From Naumannella halotolerans (GTDB lineage Bacteria; Actinomycetota; Actinomycetes; Propionibacteriales; Propionibacteriaceae): DNA of 64,000 nt. Below, piece after piece: positions 9,325-17,645 of the stretch. How positions within the stretch are numbered: position 1 is the first letter of the stretch; each line of letters opens with the position of its first letter. Location of the stretch: the NCBI RefSeq assembly GCF_004364645.1, contig NZ_SOAW01000001.1, positions 2,108,001 to 2,172,000 on the forward strand, in the 5' to 3' direction. Below the pieces are notes generated by a model that searched no databases, was not told the origin of the DNA, and worked only from the letters and a program-made list of their open reading frames with translations. The translations under genes were made by a program, and so were the position numbers.

Positions 9325-9449
9325 CGGCTGCCACCGGCTGCCCGAAGCAGGAACCGCCCGAAGGCTCGGCGTCCCGACCGCTCAGTCCCGGCGGGGGCCG
9401 ACCCGCGCCATCTGTACCCGGCCGTCCGACCCTGCGCACCTGCCACCAT
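9321..9449 (-). CDS. Possible 42-residue leader peptide or small protein
   Basis: An ATG at 9449 is preceded by GGGGAG (spacing 3 nt) and opens a 42-codon frame rich in Arg and Gly. Its TGA overlaps the ATG of the TIM-barrel gene (ATGA). It lies between the operon promoter and the first recognised gene, so it would be transcribed. I do not recognise the peptide. The overlap suits translational coupling, but a GC-rich frame this short can arise by chance and the SD-start spacing is tight. Confidence 0.3.
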   Translation of the reverse strand: MVAGAQGRTAGYRWRGSAPAGTERSGRRAFGRFLLRAAGGSR

Positions 9450-9483
9450 TGGCTCCCCTTTGAACGTCCCAGCCGACCGGCCC

Positions 9484-9512
9484 AGAATAGGTCAACCGGT
9501 TGGCCGGGTCAA
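9484..9512 (-). promoter_or_regulatory. Sigma-70-type promoter of the isomerase-SDR-lactonase operon
   Basis: On the minus strand TTGACC (9512-9507) and TATTCT (9489-9484) are separated by exactly 17 bp, about 160 bp upstream of the TIM-barrel start. The spacer contains the palindrome listed separately, so a bound repressor would block RNA polymerase. Confidence 0.65.
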
Positions 9513-9513
9513 C
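9490..9513. promoter_or_regulatory. Candidate GntR operator overlapping the promoter
   Basis: The perfect palindrome CAACCGGTTG (9493-9502) lies between the -35 and -10 boxes. GGTCAAC occurs at 9490-9496 and again at 9507-9513, so three half-site-like copies lie within 24 bp. The FadR-type GntR gene next door is the obvious binder. Control by release on a sugar-acid effector is inferred. Confidence 0.5.
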
Positions 9514-9552
9514 GGTTCGGCTGCAGCGACCCCGCGGTTCGGGAGCCGCAGA

Positions 9553-10290
9553 TCAACCGGCCTCTCCCCGCAATCTCTTGGTGGCGGTACGCATGTGCGC
9601 GGTCATGGCCCGCGCAGCCTGGTCCGGATCCCGGCGGGCGACGGCGTCCAGGATCGCCCGGTGCTCGGCGACCGCTCGCTCCGCCCCCGGTCGATCCTGC
9701 ACTGCCCGGTCGGCATAGACGCGCAGCAGCGAACGGGTCACATGCAACAGGTCGAGCAGCACGCTGTTCCGCGCAGCCACCGCGAGGCGCTGGTGGAACT
9801 CCTGGTCGGTGGCCGAGAACGCAGCGAGATCCTCGGCGACCTGCCGGTCCATCCGAGCCACCAGTTCGGCCAATTCGGCCTGTCCGTCCTCATCCGCCCG
9901 TTCGGCGGCCAGCCGGGCTGCATAGGTCTCCAGACCGGCACGCAGCTCCAGCAGTTCCTGGGTGCTCTCCCCGCCGATCAGCAACCCCCACCGCAGGCTC
10001 TGCGGCAACAGTTCACTGGCCGAGCCACGCAGATAGGTGCCCGAACCGGGTCGGACGTCTACGATCCCCAGTAGCTCCAACGCGGCCAGCGCCTCGCGTA
10101 CCGCCGAACGCCCGACGTTCAACGATGCCGCGAGCTGGCGTTCGGGAGGAAGCCTCGTGCCGGGCGGGATGGAACCGGTGGTGAAAAGTTTCAGCAGGCT
10201 CTGGGCGACCTCCGAGACCGGACTGCCCGTCGGTATCGCGTGGAGCGAATCGATCAGCTCGCTGGACCGGTCCGGTGGATAGGCAGGCAT
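9553..10290 (-). CDS. FadR-subfamily GntR transcriptional regulator (FCD domain)
   Basis: A 245-residue regulator. The N-terminal winged helix shows LPPERQLAASLNVGRSAVRE followed by LGIVDVRPGSGTYLRG, the GntR signature. The C-terminal all-helical FCD ligand domain follows (LRAGLETYAARLAAE, DQEFHQRLAVAARNSVL, EHRAILDAVARRD), with His residues at the expected metal positions. It lies directly upstream of, and codirectional with, the isomerase-SDR-lactonase operon, whose promoter contains a palindrome. I infer that it represses that operon in the absence of a sugar acid. Its own promoter is in the 10291-10408 gap and I cannot place it. Confidence 0.88.
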   Translation of the reverse strand: MPAYPPDRSSELIDSLHAIPTGSPVSEVAQSLLKLFTTGSIPPGTRLPPERQLAASLNVGRSAVREALAALELLGIVDVRPGSGTYLRGSASELLPQSLRWGLLIGGESTQELLELRAGLETYAARLAAERADEDGQAELAELVARMDRQVAEDLAAFSATDQEFHQRLAVAARNSVLLDLLHVTRSLLRVYADRAVQDRPGAERAVAEHRAILDAVARRDPDQAARAMTAHMRTATKRLRGEAG

Positions 10291-10408
10291 GGCGCCAAAT
10301 TATCGCGCCGTCCAGACCGCCACACATCGACCGCCGAACCCACCCCGGGGAGCCGGTCCGAGCACAGACCCGGTGCCAGGGGCCCGCTCACGCACCGGCC
10401 CGGGAACG

Positions 10409-10446
10409 ACGAACGGCCCCGGTACTCACGTACCGGGGCCGTTCGT
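10409..10446 (-). terminator. Strong hairpin ending the S10 ribosomal operon
   Basis: A 17-bp perfect stem (10409-10425 with 10430-10446) has a 4-nt loop and begins 20 bp after the rpsQ stop. No long U-run follows on the minus strand, so it is terminator-like rather than a textbook intrinsic terminator. It implies that the operon ends after rpsQ. Confidence 0.75.
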
Positions 10447-10466
10447 TCAGCGGGTGGGCCGATCGA

Positions 10467-10757
10467 TCACTTGGCCTTCTCGCGGATGTCCAGCAACCGC
10501 CAGCGCTTGGTGGCCGACAGCGGACGGGTCTCGACGATCCGCACGCGGTCGCCGATCCCGGCCTCGTTGTTCTCGTCGTGGGCCTTCAGACGAACCGTCT
10601 TCCGCATCACCTTGCCGTACAGGGCGTGCTTCTTCCGGTCCTCCACGGCAACCACGATGGTCTTGTCCATCTTGTCGCTGACCACGTAACCGGTACGCAC
10701 CTTGCGAGCGGTGCGCTCGGTCGACGTGGCCTCAGTCGTCGCTTCGCTCATGGTCAT
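10467..10757 (-). CDS. rpsQ: 30S ribosomal protein S17
   Basis: S17 is a primary 16S rRNA-binding protein of the small subunit body. The OB-fold core reads [17 protein letters not shown], then [15 protein letters not shown] and [18 protein letters not shown]. It has 96 residues with an acidic, low-complexity N-terminal extension of about 17 residues before the core, common in actinobacteria. The start overlaps the rpmC stop (ATGA). It is the last gene of the S10 operon here: a 17-bp hairpin follows, and the usual next gene rplN is absent. Confidence 0.97.
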   Translation of the reverse strand: MTMSEATTEATSTERTARKVRTGYVVSDKMDKTIVVAVEDRKKHALYGKVMRKTVRLKAHDENNEAGIGDRVRIVETRPLSATKRWRLLDIREKAK

Positions 10758-11014
10758 GCCTTCTTCGTGGTGGTGGACTCTGCCTCGGCGTCAATCTCGG
10801 GCTCGGCAACGATGCCCAGATTGCGCTCCTGCAGCACGGTGTAGATGCGCGCGATGTCCTTGCGCACCTCGCGAAGCCGGCCATGCGATTCCAGCTGGCC
10901 GGTGGCAGCGGCGAAGCGGAGCGTGAACAGCTCCTCCTTCAGCTCGCCCACCTTGGAGTTCAGCGACTCCCGGCTCAGGCCGCGCAGATCGGCGGCAACA
11001 AGTGACTCAGCCAT
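10754..11014 (-). CDS. rpmC: 50S ribosomal protein L29
   Basis: L29 is a small two-helix protein at the exit of the polypeptide tunnel, part of the docking site for trigger factor and SRP. The core [20 protein letters not shown] followed by [11 protein letters not shown] and [15 protein letters not shown] is unmistakable. It has 86 residues, with an acidic C-terminal tail of about 18. It overlaps rplP by one base upstream and rpsQ by four downstream, so translation is coupled. Confidence 0.97.
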   Translation of the reverse strand: MAESLVAADLRGLSRESLNSKVGELKEELFTLRFAAATGQLESHGRLREVRKDIARIYTVLQERNLGIVAEPEIDAEAESTTTKKA

Positions 11015-11433
11015 CAGGCGTCGCCTCCTTCGCGCGAGATGAACCGCGCCTTCATCGGCAGCTTGTGGATGGCGAGCCGCATGGCCTCACGGGCAACGTT
11101 CTCATCCACACCGGAGAGCTCGAACAGAACTCGTCCCGGCTTCACGTTGGCGACCCACCATTCCGGTGAGCCCTTGCCCGAACCCATGCGGGTCTCAGCG
11201 GGCTTCTTCGTCAGCGGACGGTCGGGGTAGATGTTGATCCACACCTTGCCGCCACGCTTGATATGACGGGTCATGGCGATACGAGCGGACTCGATCTGCC
11301 GGTTGGTGACGTAGGCGGCTTCCAGTGCCTGGATGCCGTAGTCACCGAAGGCCAGCTCGGTGCCGCCCTTGGCCATGCCGCGACGCTTCGGGTGGTGCTG
11401 CTTGCGGTACTTCACCCTGCGAGGGATCAGCAT
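11014..11433 (-). CDS. rplP: 50S ribosomal protein L16
   Basis: L16 binds 23S rRNA near the A site and is needed for tRNA positioning. The sequence begins [14 protein letters not shown] and contains [36 protein letters not shown] and [20 protein letters not shown], all standard. ATG 11433 gives 139 residues; longer open sequence upstream is only rpsC read in another frame. It starts 4 bp after the rpsC stop and overlaps rpmC by one base. Confidence 0.97.
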   Translation of the reverse strand: MLIPRRVKYRKQHHPKRRGMAKGGTELAFGDYGIQALEAAYVTNRQIESARIAMTRHIKRGGKVWINIYPDRPLTKKPAETRMGSGKGSPEWWVANVKPGRVLFELSGVDENVAREAMRLAIHKLPMKARFISREGGDA

Positions 11434-11437
11434 GTGC

Positions 11438-12265
<828 letters not shown>

Positions 12266-12267
12266 GC

Positions 12268-12720
12268 TCAGGCCTCCTTCTGCTCGTCGGTGGACTTCTT
12301 GGTCTGCTTGGCGGCGTCGCGAGCGCTCTTCGGCTCAACGACGACGGTGATGTGGCTGCCGCGCTTCAGGATCCGGCTGGCCGAGCCCTTGGCCCGGGCA
12401 CGGATCCGTCGCAGGGTGACGCCCTCGTCGACGAACGCCGCGGAGATGAACAGCTCCTCGCTGTTCAGACCCTCGGTGTCGGCGGCGTTGGCGGCCGCGC
12501 TGGCGACGACCTTGTAGACCTGCTCGCTGGCGGCCTGCGGGGCGAACTTCAGCACATCGAGTGCCTCGGTGACGTCCAGACCCCGGACCAGGTCAACCAC
12601 CCGGCGGACCTTCAACGGCGACATCCGGACGTGGCGCGCGATCGCGTACGACCCCGCCCGATCGCCGAGCAGCGCATGGCGGCGGCTCTTCGGCCGGGCC
12701 TGCGTATCAGTGGTGCTCAT
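12268..12720 (-). CDS. rplV: 50S ribosomal protein L22
   Basis: L22 lines the peptide exit tunnel, and its beta-hairpin is where macrolide resistance changes occur. The core runs [40 protein letters not shown] and [20 protein letters not shown]. It has 150 residues, including N- and C-terminal tails beyond the 110-residue core. The tail ends with a Lys-rich segment ([19 protein letters not shown]). It lies 18 bp after rpsS in the S10 operon. Confidence 0.97.
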   Translation of the reverse strand: MSTTDTQARPKSRRHALLGDRAGSYAIARHVRMSPLKVRRVVDLVRGLDVTEALDVLKFAPQAASEQVYKVVASAAANAADTEGLNSEELFISAAFVDEGVTLRRIRARAKGSASRILKRGSHITVVVEPKSARDAAKQTKKSTDEQKEA

Positions 12721-12738
12721 CTGTGTCTGCTTCCTTGA

Positions 12739-13020
12739 TCAGCGGCGACGCGACTTGCGGTCGTCCTTGATGTGGCCCCGGAAGGTACGCGTGGGCGCGA
12801 ACTCCCCGAGCTTGTGGCCGATCATGGCCTCGGTCACGAAGACCGGGACATGCTTGCGACCGTCGTGCACGGCGATGGTGTGTCCGAGCATGTCGGGCAC
12901 GATCATCGACCGGCGCGACCAGGTCTTGATCACGTTCTTGCTGCCCTTGTCGTTGGCTACTTCCACCTTCTTCATCAGGTGGTCGTCCACGAAGGGACCC
13001 TTCTTCAAGCTGCGTGGCAT
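12739..13020 (-). CDS. rpsS: 30S ribosomal protein S19
   Basis: S19 sits in the head of the 30S subunit and contacts S13 and tRNA. It begins [20 protein letters not shown] and contains [40 protein letters not shown] and [12 protein letters not shown]. 93 residues, the usual size. It starts 16 bp after rplB and is followed by rplV. Confidence 0.98.
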   Translation of the reverse strand: MPRSLKKGPFVDDHLMKKVEVANDKGSKNVIKTWSRRSMIVPDMLGHTIAVHDGRKHVPVFVTEAMIGHKLGEFAPTRTFRGHIKDDRKSRRR

Positions 13021-13036
13021 ATCTGGTTGCTCCTGC

Positions 13037-13873
13037 TCAGCGCTTCTTGCCGGTCTTGCGGCGTCGAACGATCATCGAGTTGCTGGCCTTGTTCTTGTCG
13101 CGGGTGCGGCCCTCGGGCTTGCCCCACGGGGAGACCGGGTGACGTCCACCCGAGGTCTTGCCCTCGCCACCACCGTGCGGGTGGTCGACCGGGTTCATCA
13201 CGACACCGCGGACGGTCGGGCGCTTGCCCTTCCAGCGGTTGCGGCCTGCCTTGCCCCAACTGATGTTGGACTGCTCGGCATTGCCGACCTCGCCGATGGT
13301 CGCGCGGCAGCGGACATCGACCATCCGCATCTCACCCGAGGGCAGACGCAGGGTGGCCATCCGGCCCTCACGGGCGACCAGCTGCACCGATGCGCCGGCC
13401 GAGCGGCCCATCTTGGCGCCGCCACCGGGCCGCAGCTCCACGGCGTGCACCGTGGTGCCGACCGGGATGTTGCGCAGCGGGAGGTTGTTGCCGGGCTTGA
13501 TGTCGGCACCCTCGCCGGCCTCGATGGCCGTACCCTGGCCGACTCCGAGCGGAGCCAGGATGTAGCGCTTCTCACCGTCGGCGTAGTGCAGCAGGGCGAT
13601 CCGCGCGGTCCGGTTGGGGTCGTACTCGATGTGTGCGACCTTGGCCGGCACACCGTCCTTGTCCCAGCGACGGAAGTCGATGATGCGGTAGGCCTGCTTG
13701 TGTCCACCACCGATGTGACGGGTGGTGATGCGGCCGGTGTTGTTGCGTCCACCGGTCTTCTTCTTCGGTGCCAGCAGCGACTTCTCCGGGGTCGAGCGGG
13801 TCACCTCGGCGAAGTCGGCAACCGACGAGCCACGACGGCCCGGGGTTGTCGGCTTGTACTTGCGAATACCCAT
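13037..13873 (-). CDS. rplB: 50S ribosomal protein L2
   Basis: L2 is a primary 23S rRNA-binding protein needed for peptidyl transferase assembly. It begins [20 protein letters not shown] and contains [39 protein letters not shown] and the conserved [20 protein letters not shown] with the functional His. 278 residues, normal. The ATG at 13873 is 30 bp after the rplW stop. Confidence 0.98.
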   Translation of the reverse strand: MGIRKYKPTTPGRRGSSVADFAEVTRSTPEKSLLAPKKKTGGRNNTGRITTRHIGGGHKQAYRIIDFRRWDKDGVPAKVAHIEYDPNRTARIALLHYADGEKRYILAPLGVGQGTAIEAGEGADIKPGNNLPLRNIPVGTTVHAVELRPGGGAKMGRSAGASVQLVAREGRMATLRLPSGEMRMVDVRCRATIGEVGNAEQSNISWGKAGRNRWKGKRPTVRGVVMNPVDHPHGGGEGKTSGGRHPVSPWGKPEGRTRDKNKASNSMIVRRRKTGKKR

Positions 13874-13903
13874 GAGGTTGGTTCCTTATTCTCTTTCCCG
13901 GGC

Positions 13904-14212
13904 TCAGGCGCCGGCCTGGCCGAAGATGTCGATCCGCTGGCCGTCGGCGACGGTGACGATCGCACGCTTGACGTCGGGGCGCTTGCCGTACCCGTAGCGG
14001 GTGCGACGAGTCTTGCCCTTGCGGTTCTGGGTGTTGACCCGGGTGACCTTGACGCCGTACACCTTCTCCACGGCGATCTTGATCTCGGTCTTGTTGGCCT
14101 GCGGCGCCACCTCGAAGGTGTAGCTGTTCTGGTCGATCAGGCCGTAGCTCTTCTCACTGACGACGGGCGCCAGCAGCACATCGCGGTGATCGCGAATCTT
14201 CAGCTCGCTCAC
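13904..14212 (-). CDS. rplW: 50S ribosomal protein L23
   Basis: L23 is at the tunnel exit and is the main docking site for trigger factor and SRP. Core motifs are [36 protein letters not shown] and [19 protein letters not shown]. It has 102 residues and a start overlapping the rplD stop by 4 bases. Confidence 0.97.
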   Translation of the reverse strand: MSELKIRDHRDVLLAPVVSEKSYGLIDQNSYTFEVAPQANKTEIKIAVEKVYGVKVTRVNTQNRKGKTRRTRYGYGKRPDVKRAIVTVADGQRIDIFGQAGA

Positions 14213-14964
14213 TTCGCATCCTCCTCAGCAACTGCTGCGGTCTCGGTGGCGACGGTGGTCTCGCTCTCGCGAGCAACCGCCTTGGCGCCCTTGCCGGTGG
14301 CCGGTCCGGCAACCAGCTGTGCCAGCGCGGCCTCGGTCAGGATCATCGAGTCGCCGACCAGGACGTCGTAGGCGTTCAGCTGGTCGACCGCGATCACATG
14401 GACGTCGGTGACATTGCGCAGGCTCAGGTAGGCGTTCTCCTCCTCGCGGGCCAAGGCGACCAGCACCTTGCCCTGCGGGGCGACGGTACGCACCAGGCCG
14501 AGGGCCTCCTTGGTCCGCGGAGCGTCGCTCGACAGACCGGAGACGACGAAGACCAGGTTGTCCCGGGCGCGATCGGACAGCACACCACGCAGGGCGGCGG
14601 CCACCATCTTCTTCGGGGTCCGCTGGGCGTAGTTGCGCGGGGTCGGTCCGTGGACCACACCGCCACCGGTCCACTGCGGAGCGCGGCGCGAACCCTGACG
14701 GGCGCGGCCGGTGCCCTTCTGCCGCCACGGCTTGGCGCCACCACCGCGAACCTCGCCGCGGGTCTTGGTGTCGTGGGTGCCCTGACGTGCAGCCGCCAGC
14801 TGGGCCACCACGACCTGGTGGATCAGCGGGATGTTGGTCTGGGTGTCGAAGATGCTGCCGGGCAGCGTCGCGGTGCCGACCTTTCCGCCGGAGAGGTCCA
14901 CCACGTCGACGGTCTTGTCGGTGAGGTTGCCGAAGCTCTCGGCCACGTCGATCTTGGTGCTCAT
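14209..14964 (-). CDS. rplD: 50S ribosomal protein L4
   Basis: L4 binds 23S rRNA and reaches the tunnel; in enterobacteria it also represses its own S10 operon through the leader. Recognisable segments are [40 protein letters not shown] and [20 protein letters not shown]. 251 residues, with an extra C-terminal tail rich in Ala, Thr and Glu (about 30 residues) beyond the fold. It overlaps rplC and rplW by 4 bases each. The long structured leader upstream of rpsJ makes autoregulation possible but unproven. Confidence 0.97.
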   Translation of the reverse strand: MSTKIDVAESFGNLTDKTVDVVDLSGGKVGTATLPGSIFDTQTNIPLIHQVVVAQLAAARQGTHDTKTRGEVRGGGAKPWRQKGTGRARQGSRRAPQWTGGGVVHGPTPRNYAQRTPKKMVAAALRGVLSDRARDNLVFVVSGLSSDAPRTKEALGLVRTVAPQGKVLVALAREEENAYLSLRNVTDVHVIAVDQLNAYDVLVGDSMILTEAALAQLVAGPATGKGAKAVARESETTVATETAAVAEEDAK

Positions 14965-15620
14965 GCCAGATCTCCCTTCTTGGCAGCGCTGCGGAGAACC
15001 ACCAGGCCGCCCTTGGTGCCGGGTACGGCGCCCTTGACCAGGATCAGGCCGCGCTCGGTGTCGACCGAGTGCACCTGCAGGTTCTGCACGGTGACCTTGT
15101 CCACACCCATGCGACCGGCCATCCGCAGGCCCTTGAAGACGCGACCGGGGGTGGCGCAGCCACCGATGGAACCGGGTGAGCGGTGCTTGCGGTGCACACC
15201 GTGGGAGGCGCGCAGACCGTGGAAGCCGTGCCGCTTCATCACACCAGCGGTGCCCTTACCGCGGCTGACACCGGTGACGTCGATGACGTCGGCGGCCTCG
15301 AACACGTCGGCGGTCAGTTCCTGACCGGGCTCGTAGTCGGTGGCGTCGGTGGTGCGCAGTTCGACCAGGTGCTTGCGCGGGGTCACCCCGGCGGCAGCGA
15401 AATGGCCGGCGTCGGGCTTGTTCACCCGCTGCGGCTTGACCGCGCCGAAGGCGAGCTGGACGGCGGAGTAGCCGTCCTTCTCCTCGGTGCGGACCTGGCT
15501 GACCACACAGGGGCCGGCCTGGATCACGGTGACCGGGACGACCTTGTTGTCGGCGTCCCAGAGCTGGGCCATGCCGAGCTTGGTGCCCAGCAGACCCTTC
15601 ACTTTGCGTTCAGTAGTCAT
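14961..15620 (-). CDS. rplC: 50S ribosomal protein L3
   Basis: L3 reaches the peptidyl transferase centre through its extended loop. It begins near [20 protein letters not shown] and contains [39 protein letters not shown] and [19 protein letters not shown], the loop and glutamine (QNL) region expected of L3. 219 residues. It is the second gene of the S10 operon, 14 bp after rpsJ. Confidence 0.98.
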   Translation of the reverse strand: MTTERKVKGLLGTKLGMAQLWDADNKVVPVTVIQAGPCVVSQVRTEEKDGYSAVQLAFGAVKPQRVNKPDAGHFAAAGVTPRKHLVELRTTDATDYEPGQELTADVFEAADVIDVTGVSRGKGTAGVMKRHGFHGLRASHGVHRKHRSPGSIGGCATPGRVFKGLRMAGRMGVDKVTVQNLQVHSVDTERGLILVKGAVPGTKGGLVVLRSAAKKGDLA

Positions 15621-15634
15621 ATCGGCGTCGTTCC

Positions 15635-15943
15635 TCAGAGCTTGATCTCGATGTCCACGCCCGCCGGAAGGTCGAGGCGCATCAGCGAATCGACGGTCTT
15701 CGGGGTGGGATCGATGATGTCGATCAGGCGCTTGTGCGTGCGCATTTCGAAGTGCTCGCGGCTGTCCTTGTACTTGTGCGGCGAACGGATAACGCAGTAC
15801 ACGTTCTTCTCCGTCGGCAGCGGCACTGGGCCGGCGACCGAGGCACCGGTACGGGTGACCGTGTCGACGATCTTGCGCGCCGAGGTGTCGATCACCTCGT
15901 GGTCATAGGCCTTCAGCCTGATGCGGATCTTCTGTCCCGCCAC
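15635..15943 (-). CDS. rpsJ: 30S ribosomal protein S10
   Basis: S10 is in the 30S head and also acts as NusE in antitermination. Starting at GTG 15943 the protein is 102 residues: [20 protein letters not shown], then [20 protein letters not shown] and [20 protein letters not shown]. An AGAGGA element lies 8 nt before GTG 15943. Longer open sequence upstream is not conserved protein and is leader DNA. It is the first gene of the S10 operon. Here it does not follow tuf, as it commonly does, but is about 32 kb from it. Confidence 0.97.
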   Translation of the reverse strand: MAGQKIRIRLKAYDHEVIDTSARKIVDTVTRTGASVAGPVPLPTEKNVYCVIRSPHKYKDSREHFEMRTHKRLIDIIDPTPKTVDSLMRLDLPAGVDIEIKL

Positions 15944-16682
15944 AGTTCGTCCTCTTCTCGTCCCTGCACTTGCTGACCAGCCTTGCCGGTCTCTCGATCC
16001 AGCTCCTGGATCGAGCGGTGCCGCCCGGGTGTCCCCGGCCGGCTTCACCGATGTTCGGACCCCTTCGGGTCCTCCGACCGGCATGGCCGATGCCGCCGAC
16101 CTCTTTCGGTCCGTCACGGCGCTCGCTGTGGAGTGCCTCGCTGTTCTCGAGTCACATGTTGCGGTCGGCACCCGGAGGTGTGACCTGCTGCTCCGACCCC
16201 CGATGTCGGGCGTGTCGCGGGCTTCGGACGCACGACAGGCCGATCACTGATCTGGTCTGTGTGTTTCCGGCCTACTCGGATCTTGCGATCCCACGCCGTT
16301 TTCGGTTGATCTCTCGGTACGGTGTGTCGCACTGGAAGCGCGCCACACCCCGGCGACCTTGTCGAGGCAACCAGAAGATTCTGTCAGAGATCGGGCAGAG
16401 AACCAAATCCGGCGCCGAATCGGCAGATCGGCCCCTCGGGGACCCGCCTCCGATGCTACCGGGCGTCCGGCGCCCGTGATATGCAGCGGGCCGGAACGCG
16501 GTCGGCATCTGCTCCGACGGTTACATCTCGGGCCTGTCCCTGGCCGACGGCATCTTCAGCGGACGGCGGGCCGGCGGGCACGCGGCCGCCGGACTCACGA
16601 GCTGATCGCTCGGCATCGTCCCTGCCCTGACTAGCATCGGAGTCGTGTTCGGTACCCGTTCCACGCCTCGACCCGGATCCCG
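15944..16682 (-). promoter_or_regulatory. Long structured non-coding leader upstream of rpsJ
   Basis: These 739 bp hold no protein gene I can support. They include two clean hairpins close to rpsJ: a 10-bp perfect stem with a 3-nt loop at 15993-16015, and a 6-bp stem with a 4-nt loop at 16057-16072. The S10 promoter must be in here, as must the promoter of the divergent 16683 gene, but I cannot place either with confidence. The length and hairpins suggest an mRNA leader that could control S10 expression, as L4 does in enterobacteria. That is inference. Confidence 0.5.
15993..16015 (-). other. Perfect 10-bp hairpin in the S10 leader
   Basis: CTCGATCCAG (15993-16002) and its exact reverse complement (16006-16015) are separated by three bases. 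The hairpin lies 50 nt upstream of the rpsJ start codon and would form in the mRNA leader. Confidence 0.6.
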
Positions 16683-17603
16683 TTGACCGCGCAGCAGCGT
16701 CGAGTCAGCGGGATTCGGCGTTCCCTCGGCCTCGGACTGACCCTCGTCGGGGGTGCGTGGTACGCCCTGCGTTGGCTCCCTTCGCTCGACTTCGGCCTGC
16801 CCGCCTGGCAGACGACCTCCCTGGCCGGGCTGGTCGCGGCCGCGACCGGGATCACGCTGCTGCTGCCGGTCCGCCGCCGGGTGTCGCTGGGCACCTTTCT
16901 GGTGGCGGTCGGGGTGGTCGCAGCTGCCTCCTGGGTTCGGCTCCCGGTCCAGCCACCGCAGACGCCGGCGTTGCGGGTGGCGGCGATCAACCTCCAGTTC
17001 TCCGAGGCCGACCCGGCCGAGCTGCGTGAGGAGTTGGCGGCCCTCGACCCCGATGTGCTGGTGCTGGCCGAGGTCGATCCCGCAGTGGTCGACGACCTGG
17101 TGCAGGCCCTGCCGCGACTCGAACTGGCAAGCCCGACTCCCACCGGCGCGGATTCGGGTACGGCCGTGCTGCTCGCCCGTACCCTCACAGGCTCCTCGAC
17201 GGTGCGCAGCACCGAGACCTCCGAGCCCGCAGGACATCAGCAGCCACTGGTCGAGACCCCGGGATTGTCGGTCCAGGCGGTGCACACCCAGGCCCCGACG
17301 ACACCCGACGCCTGGCAGTCCGACCTCGACCGCCTGGACCGGGTGGCCGCCGAACGCAGGCAGCCACTGATCATGGTCGGCGACTTCAATGCCTCGGCCG
17401 ACCATCCCGGCTTCCGGCAGCTGGCCGAGGGCGGCACCGAATGCCGTGACACCCTGCTCGGCTCACCGACCTGGCCGGCTCCGGTTCCCTATGTCCGGAT
17501 CGACCACATCGTCATCTTCGGCGGCAGTTGTGGGGCCGCCGGCAGCTTCGGGGTGAGTGGTACCGACCACCGCGGCATCTGGGCCGACGTCACTCTCGAC
17601 TGA
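16683..17603 (+). CDS. Membrane-anchored endonuclease/exonuclease/phosphatase (EEP) family protein
   Basis: The N-terminal about 90 residues carry three hydrophobic segments (LGLGLTLVGGAWYALRWL, SLAGLVAAATGITLLLPV, LGTFLVAVGVVAAASWVRL). A DNase-I-like phosphodiesterase domain follows. Catalytic elements are AAINLQFSEADP, LAEVDP, VGDFNASADHPGF, VRIDHIVI and GTDHRGIWADV, so the Asn/Asp/His set looks complete. The active domain should face the outside. EEP proteins of this layout are common in actinobacteria with mostly unknown substrates (phospholipid, nucleic acid or inositol phosphate). The TTG start is the best in frame but lacks a strong ribosome-binding site. 306 residues. Confidence 0.8.
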   Translation: MTAQQRRVSGIRRSLGLGLTLVGGAWYALRWLPSLDFGLPAWQTTSLAGLVAAATGITLLLPVRRRVSLGTFLVAVGVVAAASWVRLPVQPPQTPALRVAAINLQFSEADPAELREELAALDPDVLVLAEVDPAVVDDLVQALPRLELASPTPTGADSGTAVLLARTLTGSSTVRSTETSEPAGHQQPLVETPGLSVQAVHTQAPTTPDAWQSDLDRLDRVAAERRQPLIMVGDFNASADHPGFRQLAEGGTECRDTLLGSPTWPAPVPYVRIDHIVIFGGSCGAAGSFGVSGTDHRGIWADVTLD

Positions 17604-17645
17604 CACGACTCCCAGCGACCGCCCGGATCACACCCACAGAATGGG

